Assembly: GCA_945883815.1 (NCBI GenBank)
Contig: CAMCYJ010000020.1
Span: 1 to 50,363 of the forward strand
DNA length: 50,363 nt
Source: Akkermansia muciniphila
GTDB taxonomy: Bacteria > Verrucomicrobiota > Verrucomicrobiia > Limisphaerales > UBA9464
Direction of reading: 5' to 3'
Program-made: the position numbers and the translations under genes
The notes under the pieces: generated by a model
Database searches by the model: none
The model's input: only the letters and a program-made list of their open reading frames with translations
What the model was told of the DNA's origin: nothing
In this document: in pieces, positions 25,491 through 35,399 of the stretch
How the letters are laid out: each line of letters starts with the position of its first letter
Numbering within the stretch: the stretch's first letter is position 1

Positions 25491-26669
25491 CTAGTCTGCC
25501 TGGCCCCCCGCAAGCAACCGCCGGTAAAGGGCGTGGTATCGACCCCAGGCCACCGAGGCCGAGTAGTGACGAGCACTGTCCCGGATTTGTTCGGGCGTCG
25601 CCGTGGTTCCCTCACCGGAAATCATGCCCGCGATTTGCCGGGCCAGATCCTCCGGATCGTCCGGACGGAAGAGCCGACCGTTGTATCCGTTCTTCACGAG
25701 ATCCACCGAACCTCCGCTGGCCGAGGCGATGGAGGGTTTCCCCAGGGCCAAGGCTTCGGTCAAGGCCACCGAGCACGGCTCATTCGTCGAAGGGATGATG
25801 AACACATCGGCCCCCTCGACCGCTTCGCGTACCCGGGTGGTAGGCCCCGCCAACCTCACATACGGAGCCAATCCCAAGGCCCCGACCTGCCCCTTCAACT
25901 CGCGGGCGAAGGCCTGGGAATCCCCATCGGCCGGCGTGGGTCCCCACAACGTAAAATGGACCCGTTGACGCAACGAGATGGGCAATCGACCGAGGGCATC
26001 CAAGACCAGGTTCCACTTCTTCCAACGGACCAAGTTGCCCACACCCACCAGGGCCAACCGCGACCGCGGGCCCGGCGGACGCACCAGCGGCCCTTCAAAG
26101 AATTCGTCCGAACAACAATCGGGAATGATCTCCACGTGCCCCGGCTGCGGCGTAAGCCCGTAATGGGTGGCCATCGCCGGGTTCAGGACCACCGTCGCCA
26201 GGCGGCCGCGGCCGGCGGCCCATCGGTACAGCCCCGTCCGGCGGGCGAATGCATGATTGGTGAAAACAATTGGAATCCTGCCGGGCAACAGAGCCAACAG
26301 CACCGCGGCCGCAAATCCACCCCGGCTGTGGGCGTGAACGATTTTCCAGTGTTCGGCGCGGCAGCGGCGACGGGTTTCCATCGCCACACTCAGGGCGCGA
26401 GCGAAGAGCGACAGGTGCCTGGGGGATTCGGCCAAGAGCCAACGGCTTTCCCTCAGGTCCAACGGCGGCTGCCGCTTCATCTCAAACCCCCGATGGACCA
26501 CCACCGAGTGACTGAACAGGCCTTCCGGGTCCCGGGCATGCCGCAGGACGGTCAGGATGCCGCCGTCGTCCTGGGTGGAACCCACAAGATGCAGCACCGG
26601 GACCGAATCCGCCCTGCGTGGCGATCCTGCACGATCCCCTGGTGGAATCGACCGCATCATGGCGCTCAT
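25491..26669 (-). CDS. Glycosyltransferase family 4 (GT-B)
   Basis: A 392-residue cytoplasmic glycosyltransferase. The N-terminal half has [19 protein letters not shown] and [15 protein letters not shown]; the C-terminal GT1 domain has [20 protein letters not shown] near residues 210-230 and the donor-binding EX7E motif in [20 protein letters not shown] near 300-320. It should transfer a sugar from a nucleotide-sugar donor to a lipid-linked or polysaccharide acceptor, retaining the anomeric configuration. It lies 27 nt after the O-antigen-ligase-like gene on the same strand, with a methyltransferase further upstream, indicating a small exopolysaccharide or O-antigen cluster. Met1, Met4 or Met5 may start translation. 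Donor and acceptor cannot be inferred. Confidence 0.9.
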   Translation of the reverse strand: MSAMMRSIPPGDRAGSPRRADSVPVLHLVGSTQDDGGILTVLRHARDPEGLFSHSVVVHRGFEMKRQPPLDLRESRWLLAESPRHLSLFARALSVAMETRRRCRAEHWKIVHAHSRGGFAAAVLLALLPGRIPIVFTNHAFARRTGLYRWAAGRGRLATVVLNPAMATHYGLTPQPGHVEIIPDCCSDEFFEGPLVRPPGPRSRLALVGVGNLVRWKKWNLVLDALGRLPISLRQRVHFTLWGPTPADGDSQAFARELKGQVGALGLAPYVRLAGPTTRVREAVEGADVFIIPSTNEPCSVALTEALALGKPSIASASGGSVDLVKNGYNGRLFRPDDPEDLARQIAGMISGEGTTATPEQIRDSARHYSASVAWGRYHALYRRLLAGGQAD

Positions 26670-26696
26670 GGAACGGTCATTGGGTTGACGGCGCGC

Positions 26697-28292
26697 TCAG
26701 GCCACCGGCTGCCCAGAGGCATCCACGGGAACAACGCCCTTCGACCGGTTGAAGAAATTGAAGACGGTCTTCGCTTCGTGCTCGGTCGCCGCAAGTGTCC
26801 GGCTGCGGTGCCAATTGGTGATGAGCACCAACCCGGACAGTAGGCCGAAGGTCTGCATCAAGAAGCCGGCCTCGCCTGTGGTAATCATGAAGGTGACCAA
26901 CTGCACCAACCACAGCGAACTCACATGACAGGTCAGTCGATCGAAGTTGGTCTCGCACCCCAGGCGATAAACCGATCTCAGGTTCCTGATCGCCACCATG
27001 GAAACCGCCCCCAGGAAGATCAAGACTCCGGCCATTCCGGGCAGTCCGAGGTTCACCAGCAAGCTGGGGATGCCGGAGTAGAAGATGCCCTGATCGAGGC
27101 TTTGCTCCAGCATGCCGTACTGGTCGATCTCGTTGTGGGTGTAGAGGTGATTGATGTCCGGAACAAAGCCCAAGCCGCGTCCGACCCAGAGAAAATTCGG
27201 GGCAATGTCGAAGGCAATGCGACGCATGGAGGCACGACCTGAGGTCGAGTTTTCGGCATCCACACTCGCCAGCGGATCGATCTCGATTCCCGGCAGTACT
27301 GACAACATGCGTTGAGCCGAATGGGGCAATTGACGGGCCGTCTGGTAGGTGATCAACAGAACCACTCCCATCAGGATCGTGGCAACGACCACCTTGGCCA
27401 TGGAAAGGGTCCGCTGGACCAGGCTTGAGAGCATGATGACCGCCGGAATGATGATCATCGACATGCGATGACCACCCAATGCGCTTCCACCGAGAAGCCC
27501 CAGGATGACCAATACCCGGGTCACGGAGGACAACGACAAGGCTCGGGTGGCCGGAACTAGCACCAGCATCAGGTAGATCAAATCGCGCGACACGAAGGCC
27601 ACCGATTGAAAGCGTCGAACGCCACCCTCCAAGGATTGGACCTCAAACGCGAGGCTGTCGGTGGAAAGGCCGAAGAACGACAACAGCACCCAAAGGGGCC
27701 CGGTGCCGCCGGCCGCCAGAGTGAAGTCCGACACGAGGAACGAGATGCTCATGAGGCAGTGCGCCGCATAGATACGGACCAGCATTTGGGGAGTCGTCGG
27801 CACGGCCATGTACAGAATCGGAAACAACAATCCGAGAAACTGGGTGACGTAGGCACGGCCACCCACCTGACCTTGACCCAGCACGTTGAGACCGAATCCG
27901 CGAAACTTGATCAGGGACACCAACACCAGAAAGAAGGCCCCCAAGCCGATGAACACCCACTTATATTCCCGAAGGCGATCCCCGAACTCTGGCGCATTGC
28001 GCCGCATGGCGAACATCAAAGGCAGGCCACTGATCGAAAGCATCAGGCTCGCCTCCCAGAAGAAGGGACGGCCCGAGACGAAGGGCACCAAGAGCGACGA
28101 GTTGATCATCACCGACCCCAGGACCAGCGCCAGGGTTCCATGGTTGGGCAGCGTCAGCGCCCAGATCACCGCGACAAACCCCATGAGCGCCAGGACTTGT
28201 ACGGACCCCAGCAGAACCGCAAAGAGCAGCAATGCACCAATGAGGAAGACCCCGAAGAGGGCCTTCTGTACTTGTTCCTGAGCGGCGACCAT
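26697..28292 (-). CDS. O-antigen ligase/polymerase-like membrane protein
   Basis: A 531-residue polytopic membrane protein with roughly ten to twelve hydrophobic segments, for example VFLIGALLLFAVLLGSVQVL, VFIGLGAFFLVLVSLIKF, VVVATILMGVVLLITY and GLPGMAGVLIFLGAVSMVAI. A large extracytoplasmic loop at about 345-420 (QLPHSAQRMLSVLPGIEIDP and NEIDQYGMLEQSLDQGIF) precedes the last helices; this topology fits the O-antigen ligase/Wzy-like superfamily. The stretch RFQSVAFVSRDLIYLMLVLV is also typical. It should join or polymerise saccharide repeat units in the periplasm. Flanked by a glycosyltransferase downstream and a methyltransferase upstream on the same strand. Ligase versus polymerase cannot be told from sequence. 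Confidence 0.8.
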   Translation of the reverse strand: MVAAQEQVQKALFGVFLIGALLLFAVLLGSVQVLALMGFVAVIWALTLPNHGTLALVLGSVMINSSLLVPFVSGRPFFWEASLMLSISGLPLMFAMRRNAPEFGDRLREYKWVFIGLGAFFLVLVSLIKFRGFGLNVLGQGQVGGRAYVTQFLGLLFPILYMAVPTTPQMLVRIYAAHCLMSISFLVSDFTLAAGGTGPLWVLLSFFGLSTDSLAFEVQSLEGGVRRFQSVAFVSRDLIYLMLVLVPATRALSLSSVTRVLVILGLLGGSALGGHRMSMIIIPAVIMLSSLVQRTLSMAKVVVATILMGVVLLITYQTARQLPHSAQRMLSVLPGIEIDPLASVDAENSTSGRASMRRIAFDIAPNFLWVGRGLGFVPDINHLYTHNEIDQYGMLEQSLDQGIFYSGIPSLLVNLGLPGMAGVLIFLGAVSMVAIRNLRSVYRLGCETNFDRLTCHVSSLWLVQLVTFMITTGEAGFLMQTFGLLSGLVLITNWHRSRTLAATEHEAKTVFNFFNRSKGVVPVDASGQPVA

Positions 28293-28377
28293 GTGCCGTT
28301 AATAGAACTCCCTTCCCGAGCCGACCTTCAATGTCTTTTCAGAAGTCCCTAGCCACCCCCCGTCGGCCAACCCGTCC

Positions 28378-29178
28378 CTACTGACGGTACTGACGTCGGG
28401 CCCACTCGGGGTCCAGAGTCGGTTCCGACGAATTCCAACGAATCCACGGAGGGCTACCCTTCCCCGGCGACGGTTGAGTGACCAAGAAGGCGAAGCAATT
28501 GGTTTGCGACGAAACCAGTCGGCCCAGCACCTTCGCCAACGGGATGGCCAGTCGGAGTCCCAGTCGGATCCAGGGATTGCGGCGACTGGCCGCCCCGGAA
28601 GGCGGACGAGTGGCATGGAAGTAACGGAACCCACAGACCATCCAGGGCGTTGCGCTGCGGATGGTCTTCTCGATCTCGCGCTCAGTCCACCGGTACACGT
28701 AATTGGGGACAGGTCCATTGCGCCACCCTCCGCTCACCCGGTCTGCGCTCAGTGCCACGGCGGCTGTCTCGTAGTCCTGTCCAAAACCCAGTCGAACCCC
28801 CAACCGAGACACCAGTGAATCCCGAGGCTCGAACACCAACACCCCCTTGCGAGCCACCCGGTGCATCTCGAGGAGACCGCGATGGGGCGAGGCGCAATGG
28901 TGCAGGCCGCTATGGGCGATGACGAAATCGAAGGACTTGTCCGGGAAGGTCAAATCCTCGACATCGGCATAGGCCACCTTGTGGGTACCTGGGTTCTCCA
29001 GCTCCCAGCGGGTCTCCAGGTTGGTCAGCGTCACATTCGGGAATCCCACCTCTTTCAAAGTGCGGTGATCCCGTTCCCCGGCACACACACACAGCAGGCT
29101 CGACGCAGGATCCATGACGCCTTCGCGGACCAATTGCCGCAGAGTGTTCAAATAAAAAAGGTCGAGGTCAGACGCCAT
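28378..29178 (-). CDS. Class I SAM-dependent methyltransferase
   Basis: A 266-residue product from the ATG at 29178 (an upstream in-frame start at 29199 adds seven residues). The Rossmann-like core includes LLCVCAGERDHRTLKEVGF, where CAGERD replaces the usual GxGxG of motif I, YADVEDLTFPDKSFDFVIAH and GLHHCASPHRGLLEMHRVAR, the Methyltransf_11 pattern. It probably modifies a sugar or small molecule. It is the first gene of the minus-strand polysaccharide cluster and is divergent from the YyaL-like gene, with about 121 bp between starts. The C-terminal 60 residues are basic with a hydrophobic stretch (LGLRLAIPLAKVLGRLV), perhaps membrane-associating. Confidence 0.82.
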   Translation of the reverse strand: MASDLDLFYLNTLRQLVREGVMDPASSLLCVCAGERDHRTLKEVGFPNVTLTNLETRWELENPGTHKVAYADVEDLTFPDKSFDFVIAHSGLHHCASPHRGLLEMHRVARKGVLVFEPRDSLVSRLGVRLGFGQDYETAAVALSADRVSGGWRNGPVPNYVYRWTEREIEKTIRSATPWMVCGFRYFHATRPPSGAASRRNPWIRLGLRLAIPLAKVLGRLVSSQTNCFAFLVTQPSPGKGSPPWIRWNSSEPTLDPEWARRQYRQ

Positions 29179-29299
29179 GACACCCCAAGGAAGCCCCACT
29201 GGCGGGAACGTTTCAAGAACTGGACAACGCCGATGACCATGCCTCTCCCCTCGGGGCCGGGTGCTGGCTTGTTCCCAGAATCACCGAGGATATGCTCCC

Positions 29300-31399
29300 A
29301 TGCCTGTGACCTCCGCATCGGAACAACGCAATCGACTGGCCGCTGAGAAATCGCCCTACCTGCTGCAGCATGCCGGCAATCCGGTGGATTGGTTTCCCTG
29401 GGGTGACGAGGCCTTCGCCCGAGCGAGTGCCGAGGGTAAACCAATTTTCCTGAGCATCGGCTACTCCACCTGCCATTGGTGCCATGTGATGGAGCGCGAG
29501 ACCTTCGAGAGCGAAGCCGTGGGGGCCTACCTGAGGGAGCACTTCATCAGCATCAAGGTGGACCGTGAGGAACGACCGGATGTGGACAAGATCCACATGA
29601 GCTTCGTGCAGATGACCACCGGCAGCGGCGGGTGGCCCCTCAACGTCTTCCTCACGCCCGAGCTGCAACCCTTCTACGGCGGCACTTATTTCCCACCGGA
29701 GGCCAAACACGGACGGCCCAGCTTCCTGACTCTCTTGGAGCGGATCGTCGAATTGTGGAAGACCCGTCGTGAGGACTTGATCGCGTCGGCTGTCGACCTC
29801 ACGGCCCGGCTGCGCGAAATGGTCGTCCAAGATCCGGACAACGCCTTCCCGACCGGCCCCCGAGAATTGCATGGTGGTGGCCAGACTTTGTTGGGCGAAT
29901 TCGACCCCGTGAACGGCGGCTTCGGTGGTGCGCCCAAGTTTCCGCGCCCCAGTCAACCGCTCTACCTGCTGCGCTACGCCCGACGCTTCGGCGACGTCGA
30001 AGCTGTCCAAGCCGTGCTCCAGACCTGCGAGCGGATGGCGGCCGGCGGCATCCGGGATCACCTGGGCGGCGGATTTGCCCGCTACAGCGTCGATGAACGG
30101 TGGCTCGTGCCGCACTTCGAGAAGATGCTCTACGACAACGCCCAACTGACCGTCCTCTACCTCGAGGCGTTCTTGGTTTCTGGCGAGGCTCGGCACGCCG
30201 ATGTAGCCCGGGACATCCTGCGCTACGTGGCCAACGACATGACCCATCCAGATGGAGGGTTCTATTCGGCCGAAGATGCCGACAGCGAGGGCAAGGAGGG
30301 TAAGTTCTACTGCTGGACCCATGCTGAACTGTCCGGATTGCTCAGCCCCGAGGCGTTCAATGTGGTCGCCGCTCGGTTCGGCATCACTCCGGCGGGAAAC
30401 TTCATCGATCACAGCGATCCGGAACCCCTGCCCGGTCTCAATGTGTTGTCTCTGGCTCAGGCCGAAGTTCCCGATGCCGATCGGCCCATTCTGGAAGAGT
30501 CTCTGGCCCGGATGTTGGAAGTGCGGGCTGCCCGAGTTCGCCCCCATCGGGACGACAAGGTGCTGGCTTCCTGGAATGGCATGATGCTCGGAGCCTGCGC
30601 CCGGGCCTTCGCGATCCTGGGCGACGACGAGTTCCGCACAATGGCCGAGCGCAACCTGGCCTTCCTGCAAGAACACCTCTGGGTGCCACCCACCGTGGAA
30701 AACCGAGGCACGCTGTACCACCGCTGGCGCGACGGGGAACGGGATTCTGTCCAATTGCTCGACGCCTACGCCCACCTGCTGGCCGGCACCGTTGATCTCT
30801 ACGAGGCCACGCTCGATCCCAACCACCTCGCCTTCGCGGTTCAACTGGCCGAAGCCCTGATGGAACGCTTCTACGATTCCGCTGGCGGCGGTTTTTGGCA
30901 AAGCGGAGCCGACACCCCCCACCTGCTCATGCGGGTGAAGGAAGACTACGACGGGGCCGAACCCTCCGGGAATGCCGTGGCCAGCTTGGCACTACTCCGC
31001 CTGTCCTCCCTTTGCGCACGTCCCGACTGGCGGGAGGCGGCCGAGAAAACCCTCCGGCTCTTTGCCCAAAAACTGCACCAGACGCCGCAGGTCGTGCCGT
31101 TCCTGCTCTGCGCCCTCGACTTCGCCCTCCAGGAACCCAAGCGGGTGGTCATCGTGGGCGACTGGCTGTGCGGTTCGACCCGAGCCCTGCTGAGCCACGC
31201 CCATGCGGTCTTCGAACCCCACCGCGTGATCCTGGGCAACCACGGCCCGGTGGACCCGTTCGCCCGCACGCTGCCCGGCGACGAGGAGCGCTCACTGGCC
31301 TACCTTTGCACCGGCAACGCCTGCCAACCGCCAACCCGAGAAGGCTCCGTGATCCGGGAGTTCCTGCGGCAGGCGCCTGCCCCGGAATCGCCCTACTGA
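29300..31399 (+). CDS. DUF255 / YyaL (spermatogenesis-associated 20-like) thioredoxin-domain protein
   Basis: A 699-residue product from the ATG at 29300 (an in-frame upstream start adds 13 unlikely residues). The N-terminal DUF255 thioredoxin-like domain begins [20 protein letters not shown] and holds CHWC in [15 protein letters not shown] near residues 55-70, a redox-type Cys pair. The rest is an alpha/alpha toroid resembling N-acylglucosamine epimerase folds ([59 protein letters not shown]). The family is widespread and nearly invariant in length, but its reaction is unknown. It converges on the DUF2126 gene with no spacing: its stop ends at 31399 and the neighbour's stop begins at 31400. 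Confidence 0.93.
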   Translation: MPVTSASEQRNRLAAEKSPYLLQHAGNPVDWFPWGDEAFARASAEGKPIFLSIGYSTCHWCHVMERETFESEAVGAYLREHFISIKVDREERPDVDKIHMSFVQMTTGSGGWPLNVFLTPELQPFYGGTYFPPEAKHGRPSFLTLLERIVELWKTRREDLIASAVDLTARLREMVVQDPDNAFPTGPRELHGGGQTLLGEFDPVNGGFGGAPKFPRPSQPLYLLRYARRFGDVEAVQAVLQTCERMAAGGIRDHLGGGFARYSVDERWLVPHFEKMLYDNAQLTVLYLEAFLVSGEARHADVARDILRYVANDMTHPDGGFYSAEDADSEGKEGKFYCWTHAELSGLLSPEAFNVVAARFGITPAGNFIDHSDPEPLPGLNVLSLAQAEVPDADRPILEESLARMLEVRAARVRPHRDDKVLASWNGMMLGACARAFAILGDDEFRTMAERNLAFLQEHLWVPPTVENRGTLYHRWRDGERDSVQLLDAYAHLLAGTVDLYEATLDPNHLAFAVQLAEALMERFYDSAGGGFWQSGADTPHLLMRVKEDYDGAEPSGNAVASLALLRLSSLCARPDWREAAEKTLRLFAQKLHQTPQVVPFLLCALDFALQEPKRVVIVGDWLCGSTRALLSHAHAVFEPHRVILGNHGPVDPFARTLPGDEERSLAYLCTGNACQPPTREGSVIREFLRQAPAPESPY

Positions 31400-34300
31400 T
31401 CAGCGACGCAAGTCGAGTGTCACCGGGAAGTCCCCGTTGACCGGCTCGGGCATCGGCACAAATCGTCCCTGAGTCGCACCGGTGGCGAAAAATCGTGCCA
31501 AACGTCGGCTCTCGGCCTCATAGGCATTGACCGGGAAGGTCTCGTAATTGCGCCCGCCCGGATGGGTCACGTGGTAGGTGCAACCGCCGATCGAGCGCTC
31601 GTTCCAGGTGTCGTAGAGGTCGAAGTTCAACGGAGCATGAACCCCGATGGTCGGCTGCAGGCACTCCGGAGGCTGCCAGGCCCGGTACCGGACGCCGGCC
31701 ACCGCCTCGCCCTGGGTGCCCGTCGGGTGCATCGGCATGCGGCGTCCATTCACCGTGAGGGCGAATCGGTCACCAATCAGGCCCTGCGCCTTGACCTGCA
31801 CCCGCTCCAGCGAGCTGTCCACATACCGGACCGTCCCGCCGCCCCCGTTTTCTTCACCCAGCACGTGCCAGGGTTCCAAGGCCGAGCGGATCTCCACACG
31901 GACATCGCGCTGGGAGAAGTCACCGATGCGCGGAAAGCGGAACTCGAACTGCGGGGCAAACCACTCCATCTCAAAGGGATAACCCGCCTCGCGCAGGTCG
32001 CGGATCACCTCCCGGAAATCAGTCTCGCAGAAATGCGGGAGCATCCACCGGTCGTGCAGGTCGGTCCCCCAGCGCACCAATTTCTGGGAATAGGGCTTCT
32101 TCCAGAAGGTCGAAACCAACCCGCGCAGCAACAAATGCTGAGCCAGGCTCATCTGGGCATGAGGCGGCATCTCAAAGGCTCGCATCTCCACCAATCCCAA
32201 CCGACCGGTGGCGCTTTCCGGAGCGAACAGCTTGTCGATGCTGAACTCCGATCGGTGAGTGTTGCCGCTGGAGTCGATCAGCAAATTCCGGAACAGCCGG
32301 TCCACCAACCAGGGCGGCACAGACGGCCCGTGCGAGGCCACCTGCCGATCGAGTTCACGGAAGGCGATTTCCAATTCATACAGGGAATCATTGCGTGCCT
32401 CGTCCACACGGGGGGCTTGACTGGTGGGACCGACGAACAGGCCGCTGAAGAGCCAACTCAGCGAGGGATGGTTCTGCCAGTAGCCGAGGAGCGATTTCAG
32501 CAGATCCGGACGGCGCAAGATCGGCGAATCACTGGGCGTCTCGCCGCCCAGGATGATGTGGTTGCCACCGCCAGTGCCGCTGTGCCGGCCATCGAGCATG
32601 AACTTCTCGGCCCGCAGACGGGTCTGGCGGGCTTCTTCGTAGAGCACCGTGGTGCGGTCCACGAGTTCTTCCCAGGTCCGACTCGGGTGCAGGTTGACCT
32701 CGATCACGCCGGGATCGGGCGTCACCGACAGCTTGTTGATCCGCGGATCACGCGGCGGTGCATCCCCCTCCAGGATCACTGGGACTCCCATGGCTGAAAC
32801 CGTCGATTCGAGAGACGACACCAAGTCGAGATAGGCCTCGGTGGTGGCTACCGGGGGCAGGAAGACATGCAGACGCCCGTCCCGTGGTTCCACGCACAGG
32901 GCCGTTCGCACGATCCACGGAGCGCTCTGGCCCGGGCCTGGGGCCTGACCCTCGCGAGGGTCTCGGCCAGCCAGTGCTGCTTGGGCACGTTGACCCGGTC
33001 CCGTCCCCGGGGGCCGCGCCGCCGGAGCTCCCGCCACAAAGGCCTGGCCTCCAGGTCTGTGGACATCCCGGCGGGAAAACTCGCGGGGCAATGGCGGCAG
33101 AGGGGCCGAAGGATCCTGAGGCAAAACCCACGGGTATTCTCGGTCGGCCACCCAAGGGATCGAATCCAGAGGCAACCGCAAACCCATGGCCGAGTCTCCG
33201 GGGATGAGCCACAAGGTCTCGCCATCCCGCAGAAACCAGGCACCACTGCGCCACTGGATGTGCCCTCCGTGAATGCCCGCCACCTCCAGCGGCAAGGTGT
33301 AACCCACCACCTCGCCCAGTCCCCGTTGAAAGATGCGAGCCAAGCGCTCGCGCTCCTGGATGTTTTTCCACTGCGACGAAGTGGGCGACACGTTGGAGGG
33401 CAAGCGCCGCTCCTTCCAGGTGTAGTAGAACAAGTCCTCGTAGGCTGGCAGTACGTGAGCCGGATCGGTGTCGAGATTCCGGGCCAAGCGTCGAATGAGC
33501 TCACCGGCCTCCGCCGCCCCATGACCATAGTTCTTGGATTCGTCCGCGATGAGAGAGTCGTCCTTCCAGATGGGCACTCCATCCTTGCGCCAAAAGGCTG
33601 AAAGCGCCCAACGCGGCAGGGGTTCCCCCGGGTACCACTTGCCCTGGCCATAATGCAGCAGGGATCCCGGAGCCATCCGCGCCCGAAGACGCTTGAGCAA
33701 GGTTCCGGACAAGACCCGCTTGGCTGGGGAAGCCGCCGTGAAATTCCACTCATCCCCATCCGGGTCGTCCACCGACACGAAGGTCGGCTCGCCACCCATG
33801 GTCAGTCGGACATCACGGGCCACAAGATCTTCGTCGATCCGATGTCCCAGTGACTGGATCTTGGCCCACTGCCCCTCGGAATACGGCCGGGTCACCCGGG
33901 GCGATTCGTAGATCCGGCTCACCTGCATCTCGTGGTGCAGCTTCGACTCGCACTTTCCGATGCCGCCGGTCACGGGAGCCGCTGTGGACGGTTCGGGGGT
34001 GCAACTCAGAGGAATATGCCCCTCGCCTGCCAGAAGGCCCGAAGTCGGATCGAGCCCGATCCAGCCTCCGCCCGGCAGGTACACTTCGCACCAGGCGTGG
34101 AGGTCGGTGAAATCCACCTCGGTCCCACTGGGTCCATCCAGCGACTTCTGATCGGGCGCCAATTGGATGAGGTAACCGCTGACAAATCGGGCGGCCACCC
34201 CCATCGAGCGGAAGAGCTGCACCAGGAGCCAGGCCGAATCCCGACAAGAGCCACTGCCCAGAGTCAGGGTTTCTTCAGCGCTCTGAACCCCCGGTTCCAG

Positions 34301-34816
34301 TCGAATCAGATACCGGATCGAGTGCTGCAACCGCTGATTCAGTCCCACGACAAAATCGATGGTCCGAACCGCGTTTTCGGAGCCTTTGGACTTGGCCGTC
34401 CTGAATTGCGCGATCAACTCGGCGACCAGAGCATCCAACTTCGGGCTGGAAGCCGGGCGCAGCAGAAAGGGCTCCAGGTCTTTGGCCAGCCCCGCCTCGT
34501 ACTCGAACGGGTAATGGGATGCCGATTCCTCCAGAAAGAAGTCGAACGGATTGTACACCGCCATTTCCGCAACCACTTCGATCTCAATCTTCATCTCCCG
34601 CATCGGTTCGGGGAACACCACCCGGGCATTCCAATTCGAGAAAGGATCCTGCTGCCAATGCAGGAAATGCTCTCCGCCCGTGATCTTCTGAGAATAGCTA
34701 AGGATGGGAGTCCGGCAGTGCGGGGCGGGCCGCAGTCGAATGACATGAGGTCCGTGACCGACTGCCGTGTCGTAGGTGTAGTGAGTGACGTGTCGCAGGG
34801 CAACGTGGATGGCCAT
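31400..34816 (-). CDS. Transglutaminase-like / DUF2126 fusion protein
   Basis: A 1138-residue product. The N-terminal beta domain (MAIHVALRHVTHYTYDTAVG) and transglutaminase core have an apparently complete catalytic triad: Cys in GSGSCRDSAWLLVQLFRSMG near residue 195, His in DLHAWCEVYLPGG near 235, and Asp in GWIGLDPTSGLLAGEGH near 250. The DUF2126 region follows from about 320 to the end, with LTMGGEPTFVSVDDPDGDEW and LDGRHSGTGGGNHIILGGE. A Pro/Gly/Ala-rich linker interrupts it near 595-640. The family usually occurs beside an ATP-grasp/alpha-E gene set and is suspected to make or break amide bonds in peptides; no such partner is next to it here. No signal peptide is apparent, so a cytoplasmic location is likely. 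Confidence 0.92.
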   Translation of the reverse strand: MAIHVALRHVTHYTYDTAVGHGPHVIRLRPAPHCRTPILSYSQKITGGEHFLHWQQDPFSNWNARVVFPEPMREMKIEIEVVAEMAVYNPFDFFLEESASHYPFEYEAGLAKDLEPFLLRPASSPKLDALVAELIAQFRTAKSKGSENAVRTIDFVVGLNQRLQHSIRYLIRLEPGVQSAEETLTLGSGSCRDSAWLLVQLFRSMGVAARFVSGYLIQLAPDQKSLDGPSGTEVDFTDLHAWCEVYLPGGGWIGLDPTSGLLAGEGHIPLSCTPEPSTAAPVTGGIGKCESKLHHEMQVSRIYESPRVTRPYSEGQWAKIQSLGHRIDEDLVARDVRLTMGGEPTFVSVDDPDGDEWNFTAASPAKRVLSGTLLKRLRARMAPGSLLHYGQGKWYPGEPLPRWALSAFWRKDGVPIWKDDSLIADESKNYGHGAAEAGELIRRLARNLDTDPAHVLPAYEDLFYYTWKERRLPSNVSPTSSQWKNIQERERLARIFQRGLGEVVGYTLPLEVAGIHGGHIQWRSGAWFLRDGETLWLIPGDSAMGLRLPLDSIPWVADREYPWVLPQDPSAPLPPLPREFSRRDVHRPGGQAFVAGAPAARPPGTGPGQRAQAALAGRDPREGQAPGPGQSAPWIVRTALCVEPRDGRLHVFLPPVATTEAYLDLVSSLESTVSAMGVPVILEGDAPPRDPRINKLSVTPDPGVIEVNLHPSRTWEELVDRTTVLYEEARQTRLRAEKFMLDGRHSGTGGGNHIILGGETPSDSPILRRPDLLKSLLGYWQNHPSLSWLFSGLFVGPTSQAPRVDEARNDSLYELEIAFRELDRQVASHGPSVPPWLVDRLFRNLLIDSSGNTHRSEFSIDKLFAPESATGRLGLVEMRAFEMPPHAQMSLAQHLLLRGLVSTFWKKPYSQKLVRWGTDLHDRWMLPHFCETDFREVIRDLREAGYPFEMEWFAPQFEFRFPRIGDFSQRDVRVEIRSALEPWHVLGEENGGGGTVRYVDSSLERVQVKAQGLIGDRFALTVNGRRMPMHPTGTQGEAVAGVRYRAWQPPECLQPTIGVHAPLNFDLYDTWNERSIGGCTYHVTHPGGRNYETFPVNAYEAESRRLARFFATGATQGRFVPMPEPVNGDFPVTLDLRR

Positions 34817-35238
34817 GGAAAATGGTTGTTGAACGCCGGGTCAGAGCGCGTGGTCAACTTGCGCAATCCCCCAGAGATGTCCACTCAACAATTGGGGAAG
34901 ACCTCACCCTCTGACAACTGCCGGGAACCGGGGCTGTGGCCCATTTCGGGACCCGGAAGGGTGCGGTGCCTTTTCAAACATCGCATCGACGTGCGATGCC
35001 TGTCTCGATTTCCTCCTGAGCCAGGGTGGATTCGTGGACTCTCTCCTTCGATCCAAGGTGCCGGTGAGTCATGGGTCAGGGCGGCTGGGGGTCGGAACAG
35101 CTGGGCTGATTTAGCACCTATGCTCCAGGACCGGCGTGAAAATGATTTCTCAGGCTTGGGAAAACCCAAAAAGGAAAAACCCGGAAAAAAACCCGGAAAA
35201 ACACAATCCGAGTCAGCTAAATCCGAAGAAGAATTAGG
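34817..35238. other. Intergenic region between DUF2126 gene and tRNA-Phe
   Basis: No protein gene is supported; an open plus-strand frame through here is the antisense extension of the DUF2126 gene. At 35161-35205 an A-rich tract contains two CCCGGAAAAA-type repeats; on the minus strand this reads as T-runs separated by self-complementary CCGG and may terminate the tRNA transcript. Confidence 0.4.
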
Positions 35239-35314
35239 TGGTGGCTGGGGGCGGGATCGAACCGCCGACACTGCGATTTTCAGTCGCATGCTCTACCAAC
35301 TGAGCTACCCAGCC
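35239..35314 (-). tRNA. tRNA-Phe (anticodon GAA)
   Basis: On the minus strand the sequence folds as a standard cloverleaf: acceptor GGCTGGG/CCCAGCC, D-arm with AGCTCAGTTGGTAGAGC, anticodon stem TGCGA/TCGCA with loop CTGAAAA giving GAA (plus-strand 35279-35281), and T-loop GTTCGATCC. The discriminator is A and the CCA end is encoded (35239-35241). A possible promoter upstream has TTGCCA and TTTGAT 18 nt apart. Single tRNA, not in an array. Confidence 0.97.
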
Positions 35315-35399
35315 GCACCGAAGAGCGCGAATCAAACTCGGTGAGGACCGCCTTTGGCAAGACGGTTTTCCGAGATTTTTCGAACCGTCGGCCTTGAAG

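Noticed and set aside
24169-25494. A 441-codon plus-strand frame opposite the helicase gene
   Set aside because: Antisense to conserved helicase motifs; no start context and no family resemblance.
33932-35344. A 470-codon plus-strand frame crossing the tRNA-Phe gene
   Set aside because: It runs antisense through the DUF2126 gene, the intergenic region and the tRNA, which no real protein gene would do.
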